Assembly: GCF_018860365.1 (NCBI RefSeq)
Contig: NZ_JAHKPO010000003.1
Span: 62,001 to 126,000 of the forward strand
Source: Arenibacter algicola
GTDB taxonomy: Bacteria; Bacteroidota; Bacteroidia; Flavobacteriales; Flavobacteriaceae
Direction of reading: 5' to 3'
DNA: 64,000 nt
The notes under the pieces were generated by a model. That model had not been told where the DNA came from. It worked only from the letters and a program-made list of their open reading frames with translations, and did no database searches. The translations under genes and the position numbers were made by a program. This document shows, piece after piece, positions 16,572 to 26,853 of this stretch; the first letter of the stretch is position 1; each line of letters opens with the position of its first letter.

Positions 16572-18297
16572 TATCCCTAATATTTCGTACTTTTTGGCCT
16601 TGGACATAGGAGGTACCTGGATTAAAGGGACAGTCATTAAGGAAACTTTCCTTAAATCGGATTTGAATCAACTATCTTCTGTGAAGGTGAAGAGTCCATT
16701 AAAGATAAATGCCCAACCTAAACAATTGACTAATGCCCTGAAAGAATTATTAACGAATTTGCAGGTATCTTCAGAAAATATAAAAGGTATTGGCATATCT
16801 ACTCCGGGAATCGTAAACTATGAGGGATCAAAGGTTGTTGGTGGAAACCCTTATTTAGAAATATTACAAAGTGAAACTTGGAAGAATGAACTCGAAACCC
16901 TTTTTCAATGCCATGTCAGTTTTATAAATGATGCAGACGCAGTAGCAATAGGCTTATCACAATTGGGCAAACTGAAAGGCAATAAGACGATTGGACTCAT
17001 GCCTATTGGCACGGGCGTTGGGTTTTCCATTTGGCGAAATGGTAGACGTTGGCGACCTGGGAAACTGTTGCCATTAGTGGGCAGCATCATTACACCTAAA
17101 GGTGATTACAATAATTTGGTCAGTGCCTCAAATCTGGCAGTATTTGATAAGAATCACGATTTAATCGAAGTCTTGCTCAATAATACTTACCAAAAAGAAA
17201 GAAAACAATACCATCTAAACTTACTTAATCTAATATATAGTGTTGCAATTATATATGGACTTGATGAAGTTATTATTTCAGGAGGACTCGTAGAAGCAGC
17301 CAATGTTTGTAATTATCCTTTGCAAAAGGAACTGGATAGAAATTATCCAGAATTTTCGACAAAATTAGATAAACCACTTAAGATAATTGTTTCGGAAAAT
17401 GGGAACAGTCTTCAATTAATAGGAGCCTTGGCCTTGGCAAAAGCAGAGTCGATCGCTTACAAATATAGAGAGGTGGTACCTAATAATAAAATGGTCACTG
17501 AGACACCATATATCAAAGATATACAACTCCAAAATATGGATTCTGGAGCGATAATCGAGACGATGTGGGAAGCTGAACAAAGATCAGGAGAGGCACTAAA
17601 AGAAAGTCTTTCCAAAATTTCCAACGTTGTTGATATTGTGGTAAAGAAATTAGAAAAAGGTGGAAGAATTATTTATGTGGGGGCGGGCACCAGTGGTAGA
17701 ATTGCAGCAATGGACGCTGTTGAAATACCCTGCACCTTCGGTTTTCCGGAGGATAGAGTCTTGGCGTTAATTTCAGGAGGTATTACAGATGCAACAATGG
17801 AGATTGAGACCAATTTTGAGGAAGACGCTAGTGCCATTCCTGAGATGTTATTACTTGATTTATGTCCAGAAGATTCTGTTATTGGTATAACAGCAAGTGG
17901 CTCGGCTTATTACGTTCAATCAGCATTAGCATTTGCTAAAAGTATAGGATCATATACCGTAATGATCCGTGCTGAGATTGCAGAATCAAAACTGTCACTG
18001 TGTGACGATGTTATTGCATTACATTCAGGACATGAAGTCATTGCAGGGTCAACACGAATGAAGGCCGGCACTGCAACTAAAAAAGTGTTAAATTTTATGT
18101 CCACGACAATTATGATAAAGTTGGGCAAAGTGGCTGGTCCATATATGGTTAATATGGCATGTATAAATACCAAATTAATTGAACGGGCCGTAAACATCCT
18201 TAAAACCCTATACAATCTAACTGATAATGAGGCTTTGCAAAAACTTAAAGATTCCAATATGGAATTAGACAAAGCGATCAAAAATAATAAACTTTAA
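16558..18297 (+). CDS. ROK sugar kinase fused to MurQ/GKRP-like SIS domain
   Basis: From ATG 16558, which overlaps the end of the GH89 gene by 14 bases, the protein has 579 residues. Residues 10-300 form a ROK kinase: LALDIGGTWIKGT phosphate loop, GIGISTPGIV, NDADAVAIG and PIGTGVG. The zinc motif CxCGxxGC of classical ROK proteins is absent. Residues 325-579 match MurNAc-6-phosphate etherase (MurQ) and its relative the glucokinase regulatory protein: RIIYVGAGTSGRIAAMDAVE, GITASGSAYYV, GSTRMKAGTATK. The first catalytic Glu of MurQ (in DAVE) is kept; the second, in ETNFEED, is ambiguous. It may phosphorylate GlcNAc released by the GH89 enzymes, with the SIS half an etherase or a sensor. Confidence 0.88.
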   Translation: MKKTNIPNISYFLALDIGGTWIKGTVIKETFLKSDLNQLSSVKVKSPLKINAQPKQLTNALKELLTNLQVSSENIKGIGISTPGIVNYEGSKVVGGNPYLEILQSETWKNELETLFQCHVSFINDADAVAIGLSQLGKLKGNKTIGLMPIGTGVGFSIWRNGRRWRPGKLLPLVGSIITPKGDYNNLVSASNLAVFDKNHDLIEVLLNNTYQKERKQYHLNLLNLIYSVAIIYGLDEVIISGGLVEAANVCNYPLQKELDRNYPEFSTKLDKPLKIIVSENGNSLQLIGALALAKAESIAYKYREVVPNNKMVTETPYIKDIQLQNMDSGAIIETMWEAEQRSGEALKESLSKISNVVDIVVKKLEKGGRIIYVGAGTSGRIAAMDAVEIPCTFGFPEDRVLALISGGITDATMEIETNFEEDASAIPEMLLLDLCPEDSVIGITASGSAYYVQSALAFAKSIGSYTVMIRAEIAESKLSLCDDVIALHSGHEVIAGSTRMKAGTATKKVLNFMSTTIMIKLGKVAGPYMVNMACINTKLIERAVNILKTLYNLTDNEALQKLKDSNMELDKAIKNNKL

Positions 18298-18424
18298 CTG
18301 CTCAAAATTGGTATCTAAAATATAGTATTTGTACGGATTATTTACCCGGTCAATAAACATTTACAGCATTTCTAATATTAGTTAGTCCAGGATAGTAAAA
18401 ATACATTTTAAATAGATAATCATA

Positions 18425-20245
18425 ATGGAACTTAAATCGATTGATTGGGTAATTATAATTGCATTCTTTTTGATTTCATTGATAATAGGGATCATAGTGT
18501 CTAAGCAGGCTGGAAAAAACACCTCGGAATTCTTTTTATCCGGCCGCAAAATGCCTTGGTGGTTATTGGGAATATCTATGGTGGCTACAACATTTTCTGC
18601 GGATACACCCAATTTGGTTGCCGATATTGTAAGAAATAATGGTGTCTCGGGTAATTGGGTATGGTGGTCCTTCTTATTAACAGGAATGCTTACCGTTTTT
18701 GTATATGCCAAACTTTGGAGACGTTCTGAAGTATTGACTGATCTTGAATTCTACGAACTAAGATATAGTGGGAAGGCTGCCGCATTTTTACGAGGCTTTA
18801 GAGCCATCTACCTTGGTTTTTTCTTTAATATCGTAGCCATGGCAGGAGTCTGCTTGGCCGCTATAAAGATTGGAGGAGTTCTATTGGGGCTTTCTCCGAT
18901 ACAGGTGCTATTGATATCCTCAATAGTTACTGTTGTTTATAGTTCGCTAGGGGGGTTAAAGGGAGTGTTGATAACAGATTTCTTTCAATTTTTTATCGCT
19001 ATGATAGGATCTGTATGGGCCACTATTACGATTGTAAATCTCCCAGAAATAGGAGGTTTAGAAAATCTGATATCCCATGAAAATGTAAAGGGTAAGCTGG
19101 ATTTATTACCAGATTTCTCCAATACTGATCTACTAATCACGGTTTTTATAATTCCAATAGCCGTACAATGGTGGAGCGTATGGTATCCAGGGTCGGAACC
19201 TGGAGGTGGTGGCTATATTGCCCAACGTATGCTTTCCGCCAAGAATGAAAAAAACGCCGTATGGGCAACACTTTTGTTTAACATTGTGCATTATGCAATA
19301 CGGCCATGGCCATGGATATTAATAGCGTTGGCGTCCCTAATACTATATCCCGAAACAAACGATCTGATTAATGCATTACCTGGTATTGATCCCTCCATTG
19401 TAAGTGATGACATCTCGTATTCGGTCATGCTTGGACATTTACCATCCGGTTTGTTAGGCTTAGTGTTAGCCTCACTAATCGCTGCCTATATGTCTACTAT
19501 ATCAACGCTGTTAAATTGGGGATCATCCTATTTAGTCAATGATTTTTATCAACGTTTTTTAGAACCAAATGCTTCACCTAAAAGACTGGTTTCCATAGCA
19601 AGACTCAGCACAATCGCACTAATGGTGCTCTCTGCTACTTTGGCAATGTTTTTAAGCAATGCATTACAAGCATTCAATATTATTCTACAGATAGGGGCGG
19701 GCACAGGTCTTCTTTTTATCTTAAGGTGGTTTTGGTATCGTATAAATGCCTGGAGTGAAATCACCGCAATGACAACCTCTCTATTTATTGCCTTATACTT
19801 TGAAATTGCACAACCTCATACTGAACTATTCGAGCTAACATCATCCGTAAAATTAATGATAGGCATAACGATAACCACCGTGGCATGGGTAGGAGTTACC
19901 TTACTGACAAAACCATCAGATGAAAAAATACTAATGAAATTTTACAGATTAATTAGACCAGGAGGTCCTGGTTGGAAAATAATACAGGATAAGATTAGAT
20001 CGGAAAATCCAAATGATAGAGAAGTTTTGGAAAAGTGGGATTTTCCATCTGCGATTCTTTGTATGGTGATTGGTACATCCATGATTTTTTCGACACTATT
20101 CACTATAGGATATCTTATTTATGGCAAGCTTGAAATGGCAACCTTGTTTTTTATATTGGATTGTATTTGTAGTGTAATATTATTTAAACTATGGAAACGA
20201 TTAAAATGGACTGAATCATCCAATAATAAAAAAACACCTATATAG
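18425..20245 (+). CDS. Sodium:solute symporter (SSS family)
   Basis: The 606-residue protein is an inner-membrane transporter with about 13-14 membrane helices. SSS-family marks are the opening IDWVIIIAFFLISLIIGI, SEFFLSGRKMPWWLLGISM, and the sodium-site region TTFSADTPN, with a long hydrophilic C-terminal part containing a short PGGPGW segment before the last helices. It lies 127 bases after the ROK-SIS gene in the same direction. It likely imports the monosaccharide freed by the GH89 lipoproteins using the sodium gradient, common in marine bacteria. The actual solute is inferred from context only. Confidence 0.92.
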   Translation: MELKSIDWVIIIAFFLISLIIGIIVSKQAGKNTSEFFLSGRKMPWWLLGISMVATTFSADTPNLVADIVRNNGVSGNWVWWSFLLTGMLTVFVYAKLWRRSEVLTDLEFYELRYSGKAAAFLRGFRAIYLGFFFNIVAMAGVCLAAIKIGGVLLGLSPIQVLLISSIVTVVYSSLGGLKGVLITDFFQFFIAMIGSVWATITIVNLPEIGGLENLISHENVKGKLDLLPDFSNTDLLITVFIIPIAVQWWSVWYPGSEPGGGGYIAQRMLSAKNEKNAVWATLLFNIVHYAIRPWPWILIALASLILYPETNDLINALPGIDPSIVSDDISYSVMLGHLPSGLLGLVLASLIAAYMSTISTLLNWGSSYLVNDFYQRFLEPNASPKRLVSIARLSTIALMVLSATLAMFLSNALQAFNIILQIGAGTGLLFILRWFWYRINAWSEITAMTTSLFIALYFEIAQPHTELFELTSSVKLMIGITITTVAWVGVTLLTKPSDEKILMKFYRLIRPGGPGWKIIQDKIRSENPNDREVLEKWDFPSAILCMVIGTSMIFSTLFTIGYLIYGKLEMATLFFILDCICSVILFKLWKRLKWTESSNNKKTPI

Positions 20246-21044
20246 AAAATGTATTCTTAACATTTATATTATGAAATTTTAAAATCGAATAACATTTAAA
20301 ATCTCAACTTCGCAGTAATTTGGATTCCACAAATCATGGGACGTTAATATTTAGGTATTTATTATAAGTTGACATTATAGTTGGATTTTTGCCAATCTTA
20401 TAAATCTTTCCGGCCACATTGGCGGATGTCTTTATGTTACTGCTTTAACAGTTTGAATAATAAATAGTTGAGGGACTTTTAAGGAGTGAATTATCAAAAA
20501 TTTTAAAAAATATTTTAAGCTCTACCATTAAAGATTATAATATCCAAAATGTCTAATAAAATATTATTCACATGGTACTATTTGCGCAATAGAAGAAATT
20601 ATATGCGAATAAGAAAACATAACTTTTTATTCCTTTTGTAATAATTAACAAAGAATATTTTTTTCAAATTGGTCTTTGGAAATTTTTCAAAAGTACAGCA
20701 ATGAACAATCGAAATAATTATAACAATAGGTTTTTATTGAACAGATTTGACGTTGCAGTAACCTGTCGGAAAGGTATATATTGCCTCCCTCTTATTGCAA
20801 TATGGTTAAACAAACTATATAACTAAGAAAGAAGACCTCAATAGTTAGATTGAATATGAGTAGAATTCTAGAAGTAAATAAATATTAAACAGAGATTAAT
20901 AATAAATTAAAACAATTGCCTATGACATTAATTCCAATCAAAAAAAAGGAGAATAAAGTTTAACCCGCAAAAGTTGATAGCTCTATCTCCTTGTTATTAT
21001 TATCAATTAATCAATATTTTAATCAATCAATAACAAACAAATTT
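20246..21044. other. Long leader/intergenic region upstream of susC
   Basis: About 800 very AT-rich bases separate the symporter from the chosen susC start. I see no open frame with protein character and no strong hairpin. Such long leaders are frequent before susC genes and often hold the promoter and a regulatory RNA leader, but I cannot point to a specific element. The SusCD genes probably have their own promoter here. Confidence 0.4.
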
Positions 21045-24000
21045 ATGGAAATTAAATTTACCAAAGGTTATTTTCATTATAGAAAATACCTAATAATGAT
21101 CTTTATGAGAACGTTCATCTTTTTATGTTGTCCAACCGTTTTTGCTTTAACTTCTAATCATCTTGTGTCGCAACCTTCTAAAGAAGTCAAGGAACTTCAA
21201 AATGTTGTTTCTGGTACCATAACTGACGAAAATAATCAACCTTTGCCCGGTGCCTCTGTAATGGTAAAGGGAACAAGTATTGGGGTAATTACTGATTTTG
21301 ATGGAAATTTCGAAATCAACTTACCAGATCCAGCTAATATTCTAGTTATCTCCTATATAGGTTATATTACCCAAGAATTAAACATTAATCAACAGACTGA
21401 AATTTCGGTTTCCCTTCAGGAGGATGTTGCCCAACTTAGTGAAGTTGTGGTTGTGGCATTTGGGGAGCAGAAAAGGGAGAACCTTACTGGGGCTGTTTCC
21501 ACAATAAGTGTCGAAGATGTTGAAAGCAGACCTGTGGTCAACCTTGCAAATGCACTGCAAGGTGCCGCACCGGGATTGAATATTACTCAAACCAATGGTC
21601 AGCCAGGAAGTACAAACCTAGGTATTCAAATTAGGGGGGCAAGTTCTGCTAATGGAGCTGTTGATCCGTTGGTCATTATTGATGGTGTTACCAATCCTAT
21701 AGATGCTTTACAGCGTTTAAACCCTGATGACGTTGCATCCATTTCAATACTTAAGGATGCAGCGGCAGCATCTATATATGGGGCTAGGGCCGCAGGCGGT
21801 GTGATAATAATAACAACAAAAATTGGAGTGTCCGGTAAGCTAACATTTAGCTATAATGGGCAAACAGCTATTCAACAACCATTAAACCTGCCCGATCGAT
21901 TGACCCTTTTGGAGGAAGCTGAATATTCCAATCTAGCCAGATCAAATGCGGGGGTTGGTTTGGAGTATAGCGAATTTGATTTGGAGAATATTAGGAACGG
22001 TGTTGAAATTGTAGTTGACCCAATAAGCCAAAGATATAAGACGTACAACCAACAAAGCATAAAAGATCAAGTCCTTGAGAAACAATATATTCTCCAATCG
22101 CACAATTTCAGTGTTAGTGGAGGATCAGAGAAAACAAGACATTTATTCTCTTTAGGATTTTTGGATCAAGACGGTTTTTTTAAGGTTGGCCCGGATGGGT
22201 ATAGAAGGTGGAACCTAAGATCTAATATTTCCAGACAGTTAAATAAAAACTTTTCACTTGATTCTAGGATATCCTATTCCAATGAACTGATTGAAAGTGC
22301 ATCCGCAACGATTAATGGCTATGGAATCATCGAGGAAATCTATCAAGCTAGGTTAAGGTTCCCAATATTCTTGCCGGATGGCAGGTTGTACGGTGGGGCG
22401 GGAGGCTCAGGAAACAATAGTTATGCGTATTTAACTGAGGGTGGGTATGCCAATGATAGCAAGGGAAGTTTAGATGGTGCTTTTACGTTAACGGCCAAAG
22501 ACCTAATAAAAGATGTTGAGTTCAAGGCAATATATGGTAGACAGGAAGGCAGAAGAAATTATGACAGATTTAAAAGGACTGTTGAACTATATGACAACGG
22601 GGATGACCCACTCTATTACCTCAACAATCCAAATTCATTTTATGTCCTGGCCAGAAATACCGTAACTGAAAATGTTCAGTTATTAGCCGATTGGACACCT
22701 AATATTGGTGATAAGCATAACTTGAAAATCCTTGGCGGTTACCAATGGGAAGATTATCGCGCGGAGGATTTGGTTGCGACAGCAACAAATCTAATAAGTA
22801 ATGATTTGCCAAGCCTTAATTTTGGTGATGTTAACAGTCTTTCCAATTCCCAATCCATACAGACTTTTGCTAACCAATCCCTTTTAGGGAGAATAAATTA
22901 TTCCTTTAAGGATAAATATTTGTTTGAAGCATCTATACGTTCAGATGAAAGTTCCAGACTTGCTCCGAGAAGCAGGATAAAATGGTTCCCATCATTATCT
23001 GTTGGTTGGAATATGTCACGAGAAAATTGGTTCTCGGATAGTTTTGTTTCTCAATTAAAACCGCGTTTTTCATGGGGTAAATTAGGAAATTCCAATGCAG
23101 ATATCATCGGGAATTATGATTACATCAATGTCTTGGCCTACAATTCCAATTTTGTTATAGGTGCAAATGAAGATAGGGAAACATACTTCTATCAAAATGG
23201 TTTGCCATCATCAAGCCTTTCTTGGGAAACCATTGAGACTTCCAATTTTGGTATAGATTTTGGATTTTTACAAAATAGGATTTTTGGAAGTTTTGATTAC
23301 TATATCAAAAGGAACAAAAACATGCTCATTCCAACCGTATTGCCAGATATTATTGGAATACAAACTCCTAGGGTCAATGAAGGTGAGCTCAAAAGTTGGG
23401 GATGGGAATTGGATCTGAAATATCGAGAAGTGTTAGATAACAACTTTAGTTTTAGTATCGGGTTCAATCTGTCGGACAATCAGAACGAACTGATAAGCTA
23501 TGGCGGCAACTCTAATTTAATCGGTGGCGGGACCAATTCATTGATTGAGGGATATCAACTGAACACAATTTGGGGTTTTAAAACCGTTCCTGGCTATATA
23601 GAAACGGAAGCACAATTAGATCTAGCACCGTATTTAAGTCCAAATACAGGGATTGGAGATATTGAATATGTGGATATGGACGGTAACGGCCTAATTAATA
23701 TTGGTGGTGGAACCAAAGAGGACCATGGAGATTTAGTGAATCTAGGGAGTACTCAACAGAGATATTTGTACGGCATCACTGGTGGTGTCAATTGGAGTAA
23801 TATTGATTTCTCCTTTTTCTTTCAAGGGGTAGGTAAGCGAAACATACTTCCAGATAGATATCTTACCCAACCATTGATTTATTCTTGGATACAACCAATG
23901 AGCATCCATGCCGATTATTGGACGCCCGAAAATCCAAATGCTGCTTTCCCAAGACCATACATCGGTGGACACCAAAATTTTGCTACTTCTGACAGGTGGG

Positions 24001-24239
24001 TTTTAAATGCCGCCTATCTGAGGCTGAAAAATGTACAAGTTGGGTATTCTTTTTCCGACAAACTCGTTAAAAGTATTGGATTGACCAAACTGAGATTATA
24101 TGTGTCAGGTGAAAATCTCTTAACCTTCTCAAAATTGGGAGCCTTCAAAGGTGTAATAGATCCAGAACAGAGAAATGGTGTCCATGCAGACTATCCATTC
24201 AATTCTACTTTGGCTTTAGGTCTAAATATTAATTTCTAA
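21045..24239 (+). CDS. SusC/RagA-family TonB-dependent outer-membrane transporter
   Basis: The start at 21045 (MEIKFTKGYFHYRKYLIMIF) gives the usual SusC opening; an ATG further upstream at 20991 adds an unlikely 18 residues. The 1064-residue product has a signal peptide, a CarboxypepD_reg domain (about 60-130, VSGTITDENNQPLPGASV), a TonB box region (SEVVVVAFGEQKRENLTG), a plug domain (about 150-260, including ISILKDAAAASIYGARAAGG) and a 22-strand barrel ending in a C-terminal Phe. It imports oligosaccharides across the outer membrane with the SusD lipoprotein encoded 11 bases downstream. Barrel sequence does not reveal the ligand; the neighbours suggest an alpha-GlcNAc-containing glycan. Confidence 0.95.
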   Translation: MEIKFTKGYFHYRKYLIMIFMRTFIFLCCPTVFALTSNHLVSQPSKEVKELQNVVSGTITDENNQPLPGASVMVKGTSIGVITDFDGNFEINLPDPANILVISYIGYITQELNINQQTEISVSLQEDVAQLSEVVVVAFGEQKRENLTGAVSTISVEDVESRPVVNLANALQGAAPGLNITQTNGQPGSTNLGIQIRGASSANGAVDPLVIIDGVTNPIDALQRLNPDDVASISILKDAAAASIYGARAAGGVIIITTKIGVSGKLTFSYNGQTAIQQPLNLPDRLTLLEEAEYSNLARSNAGVGLEYSEFDLENIRNGVEIVVDPISQRYKTYNQQSIKDQVLEKQYILQSHNFSVSGGSEKTRHLFSLGFLDQDGFFKVGPDGYRRWNLRSNISRQLNKNFSLDSRISYSNELIESASATINGYGIIEEIYQARLRFPIFLPDGRLYGGAGGSGNNSYAYLTEGGYANDSKGSLDGAFTLTAKDLIKDVEFKAIYGRQEGRRNYDRFKRTVELYDNGDDPLYYLNNPNSFYVLARNTVTENVQLLADWTPNIGDKHNLKILGGYQWEDYRAEDLVATATNLISNDLPSLNFGDVNSLSNSQSIQTFANQSLLGRINYSFKDKYLFEASIRSDESSRLAPRSRIKWFPSLSVGWNMSRENWFSDSFVSQLKPRFSWGKLGNSNADIIGNYDYINVLAYNSNFVIGANEDRETYFYQNGLPSSSLSWETIETSNFGIDFGFLQNRIFGSFDYYIKRNKNMLIPTVLPDIIGIQTPRVNEGELKSWGWELDLKYREVLDNNFSFSIGFNLSDNQNELISYGGNSNLIGGGTNSLIEGYQLNTIWGFKTVPGYIETEAQLDLAPYLSPNTGIGDIEYVDMDGNGLINIGGGTKEDHGDLVNLGSTQQRYLYGITGGVNWSNIDFSFFFQGVGKRNILPDRYLTQPLIYSWIQPMSIHADYWTPENPNAAFPRPYIGGHQNFATSDRWVLNAAYLRLKNVQVGYSFSDKLVKSIGLTKLRLYVSGENLLTFSKLGAFKGVIDPEQRNGVHADYPFNSTLALGLNINF

Positions 24240-24250
24240 TTACAAAAATC

Positions 24251-25873
24251 ATGCTATTTAAAAATAATATCATCAATTTATTGGTAATGGGCCTATTCGC
24301 AGTAACCTCATGCGAGGTGGATAGATTGCCTGAAACGTCGATAAGCGACCCTTCATTCTGGCAAAATGAAGGTGACCTTCGCTCAGCAACAAATTATTTG
24401 TACACTTTTTTGCCAGGTCTACCAGTTTATGAAGACGAATGGTCTGACAACGCATATGGAACAACCCCAAATAGTATAAGTGACGGTAGTAGATTAACAC
24501 CTGCTTCAGATAACATATATAGTAGACAATATGTATTGATCAGGTCGGCGAACAACATTTTTGCCAAGGAAGATCAATTAATTGAATCTGGGGTTGAACC
24601 CACGGTGATTGCGAAATACTTTTCAGAGGCTTATTTCTTTAGGGCGTGGGGATATTTTGAACTCCTAAAACGATATGGGGGAGTTCAAATCACAACAGAG
24701 ATTTTGAGTGAAAAGGATGAAGTGCTTTACTCTGAAAGAGCCAGTCGAGAGGAAGTATTGAATTTGATCTATGCCGACCTTGATAAAGCAGCTGAGAATT
24801 TACCACTACCATCTGATAATGAGGGTGAAGACTATGGCAGGATTACAAAAACTGCCGCTTGGGCCTTTAAATCACGAGTTGCCCTTTTTGAAGGTACACG
24901 ATCAAAATTCCATGGCTATGGTGATTATCAATACCACTTGAATACTGCGAAAGAGTTTTCGGACAAGGTCATTGGCTCTGGTGAGCATGGCATTTACGAA
25001 GATTATTATGACCTTTATCAATATGTTGGTGAAGGGCCTTCAAATAAAGAGAATATGTTGGTCAAACAATATGGTAAGGACATCAATCAATTAATCGTAT
25101 CACACCGTGTGCACCGTAATTTGGAAGACCGTGTCAATCCAACCAAATCCCTGGCCGATTCATACCTTATGACGGATGGTTTGCCAATAGACAAATCTCC
25201 ATCATATGTTACTCCGAGCAACACTTTGGAAGTTTTTGCCAACCGCGATCCGCGTATGGATTATTCTTTTTACAAGACAGGAGATACATACTCGGTATTG
25301 ACACCCACCTTCACTCTTCCTGTTTTAAACTTTCAAACTACTGGCTTTGCCAATCGTAGGTATGGAAACCTAACAGACTATGCCGCTGGAGATTCCTTTA
25401 TTGACCATATATTGATTAGATATGCCGAGGTATTATTGATCTATGCAGAATCTACTTATGAATTAGATGAACAAATCAGTAATGAGGATTTGGATAAATC
25501 CATCAATCAATTGAGAAATAGACCAAGCGTTGGACTTCCTAGCTTAACTAATTCATTCGTAAGTTCAAATGAGCTGGACATGCGCAATGAGATTAGACGA
25601 GAGAGACGTGTGGAATTGGCATTGGATGGTTTTCGGTATTGGGACTTAATTAGGTGGAAAACAGCAGAGATTGAGTTGCCAAAACCAATCATCGGCAATT
25701 ATTTCTTTGATGAATTTGGAGATGCATTCATTCCAAACTTGACAGAGGATAACTATATATTATTGCAGTCTTCGGAAGTTCGGACATTCAACCCAGAAAA
25801 GGATTATTTATGGCCATTGCCAACGGATCAAATAGCCATTAACCCCAATTTGGAACAAAATCCAAACTGGTAG
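24251..25873 (+). CDS. SusD/RagB-family surface glycan-binding lipoprotein
   Basis: The 540-residue lipoprotein (lipobox VTSC, Cys21) has the RagB/SusD signature: LPETSISDPSFWQNEGDL near the start, TPR-like helices in the middle with EAYFFRAWGYFELLKRYGG, and the C-terminal ERRVELALDGFRYWDL followed by LWPLP and NPNLEQNPNW. It caps the SusC barrel at the cell surface and presents glycan to it. It is translated with susC (11-base gap). No hybrid two-component sensor or ECF sigma/anti-sigma pair is nearby; the AraC-type protein is the only local regulator. Confidence 0.95.
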   Translation: MLFKNNIINLLVMGLFAVTSCEVDRLPETSISDPSFWQNEGDLRSATNYLYTFLPGLPVYEDEWSDNAYGTTPNSISDGSRLTPASDNIYSRQYVLIRSANNIFAKEDQLIESGVEPTVIAKYFSEAYFFRAWGYFELLKRYGGVQITTEILSEKDEVLYSERASREEVLNLIYADLDKAAENLPLPSDNEGEDYGRITKTAAWAFKSRVALFEGTRSKFHGYGDYQYHLNTAKEFSDKVIGSGEHGIYEDYYDLYQYVGEGPSNKENMLVKQYGKDINQLIVSHRVHRNLEDRVNPTKSLADSYLMTDGLPIDKSPSYVTPSNTLEVFANRDPRMDYSFYKTGDTYSVLTPTFTLPVLNFQTTGFANRRYGNLTDYAAGDSFIDHILIRYAEVLLIYAESTYELDEQISNEDLDKSINQLRNRPSVGLPSLTNSFVSSNELDMRNEIRRERRVELALDGFRYWDLIRWKTAEIELPKPIIGNYFFDEFGDAFIPNLTEDNYILLQSSEVRTFNPEKDYLWPLPTDQIAINPNLEQNPNW

Positions 25874-25998
25874 GTAAGTAATTTTTATTGGAAGTATAAT
25901 TTAAAATAGATGCTGCATAGGACTTCATTTAGATTGGGCCTGTAATGGTTTTTTGCTGCCATCATATTTTTATGGAGGTTCAAATCCTTGCCAATGGA

Positions 25999-26070
25999 AT
26001 GTTTAAACATGTGATTTTAGTGGGATGTGATGGCCAGGGTTCTAAGTCATTTCTATGTCCTGTATACTGA
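25999..26070 (+). pseudogene. Possible phosphodiesterase N-terminal remnant
   Basis: The 23-codon frame from ATG 25999 reads KHVILVGCDGQGSKSF, which resembles the metal-binding first strand of type I phosphodiesterases; the intact gene downstream has KKVLLIGIDGLQLEKL at the same place. The frame stops at once and no downstream continuation is clear. This may be the trace of a duplicated phosphodiesterase. The match is short and could be chance. Confidence 0.28.
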
Positions 26071-26408
26071 AATTACGTGAGTTATTGGAAATCGTTTTTT
26101 ATACCTAGGATGTAAGGGCCATTTTTAAATAGGCAGGATGATTAACAAGGCCTCAATGCTTACTTGGTCCACATCATCAGTCATGGGTTTAAAGAATGCT
26201 GTGAAGAAGCTCCAACTGCAACTGCGGTTAATGTTATAGAATAAGGACTCTGACCTACTTTGTTATAGCTGATGAAGAAATAGCAGTCAAGGTTTGAAGC
26301 AACTACAACGTATAATCGAGGGGGAGTTGGGGCTTTTATTAAAAAAGCAACCATTGTTGTCAAGCAATAATACCTTGCACTGATGAGAGTGCAGCATATG
26401 TTGCAATA

Positions 26409-26642
26409 TTGGTAAGAATGGAAAAACAAACTTTCAAGGTTGTGCATTTTAATGAATCTGGTGGCTTGGGAAATGAGATCGAGTGCGAAATTCCTGCTGA
26501 TTTTGAAGAGCTCAATAAGACTGATATCCGAATAACACAGATTTTAAAGACAATTTTAGATGTTAGAATAAATTGTATTGATATCTTCTTACATGGAGGA
26601 AAAACCTTGGAGATAATGCGGTTTTTCGTTCGTGATACATGA
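26409..26642 (+). CDS. Doubtful small hypothetical protein
   Basis: A 77-codon frame with ATG at 26409 gives an acidic, mixed alpha/beta-looking peptide (for example ECEIPADFEELNKTDIRITQ). It has no signal peptide, motif or close neighbour in an operon. I do not recognise it, and it lies in sequence that looks decayed, so it may be a fragment or chance frame. Confidence 0.25.
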   Translation: MVRMEKQTFKVVHFNESGGLGNEIECEIPADFEELNKTDIRITQILKTILDVRINCIDIFLHGGKTLEIMRFFVRDT

Positions 26643-26853
26643 CCAACTTATTAAGAAGACAAATGAAGACAGAGAAGTGGTTATCATCAATGATGCGGCT
26701 ACATAGATAGTTTTGATTTTTAGATAAGCCGATTCATAATGTCTGTGAAATGGGTGATTCAAATTCAGGAAAATTAAAAGACTGTTAAACTATATCAACT
26801 TTGTTAGAAAAATTAAATTTCGGACCGTTAATGGTCAATAAAGAATAACAGAT

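Larger units (their letters stand above)
25874..26853. other. Region of decayed sequence between susD and the phosphodiesterase
   Basis: Almost 1 kb without a secure gene. Short pieces look coding (25999-26070 and 26409-26642), but frames are broken by many stops. The region reads like one or more inactivated genes, possibly including a second phosphodiesterase. No terminator with T-run was found directly after susD. Confidence 0.4.
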
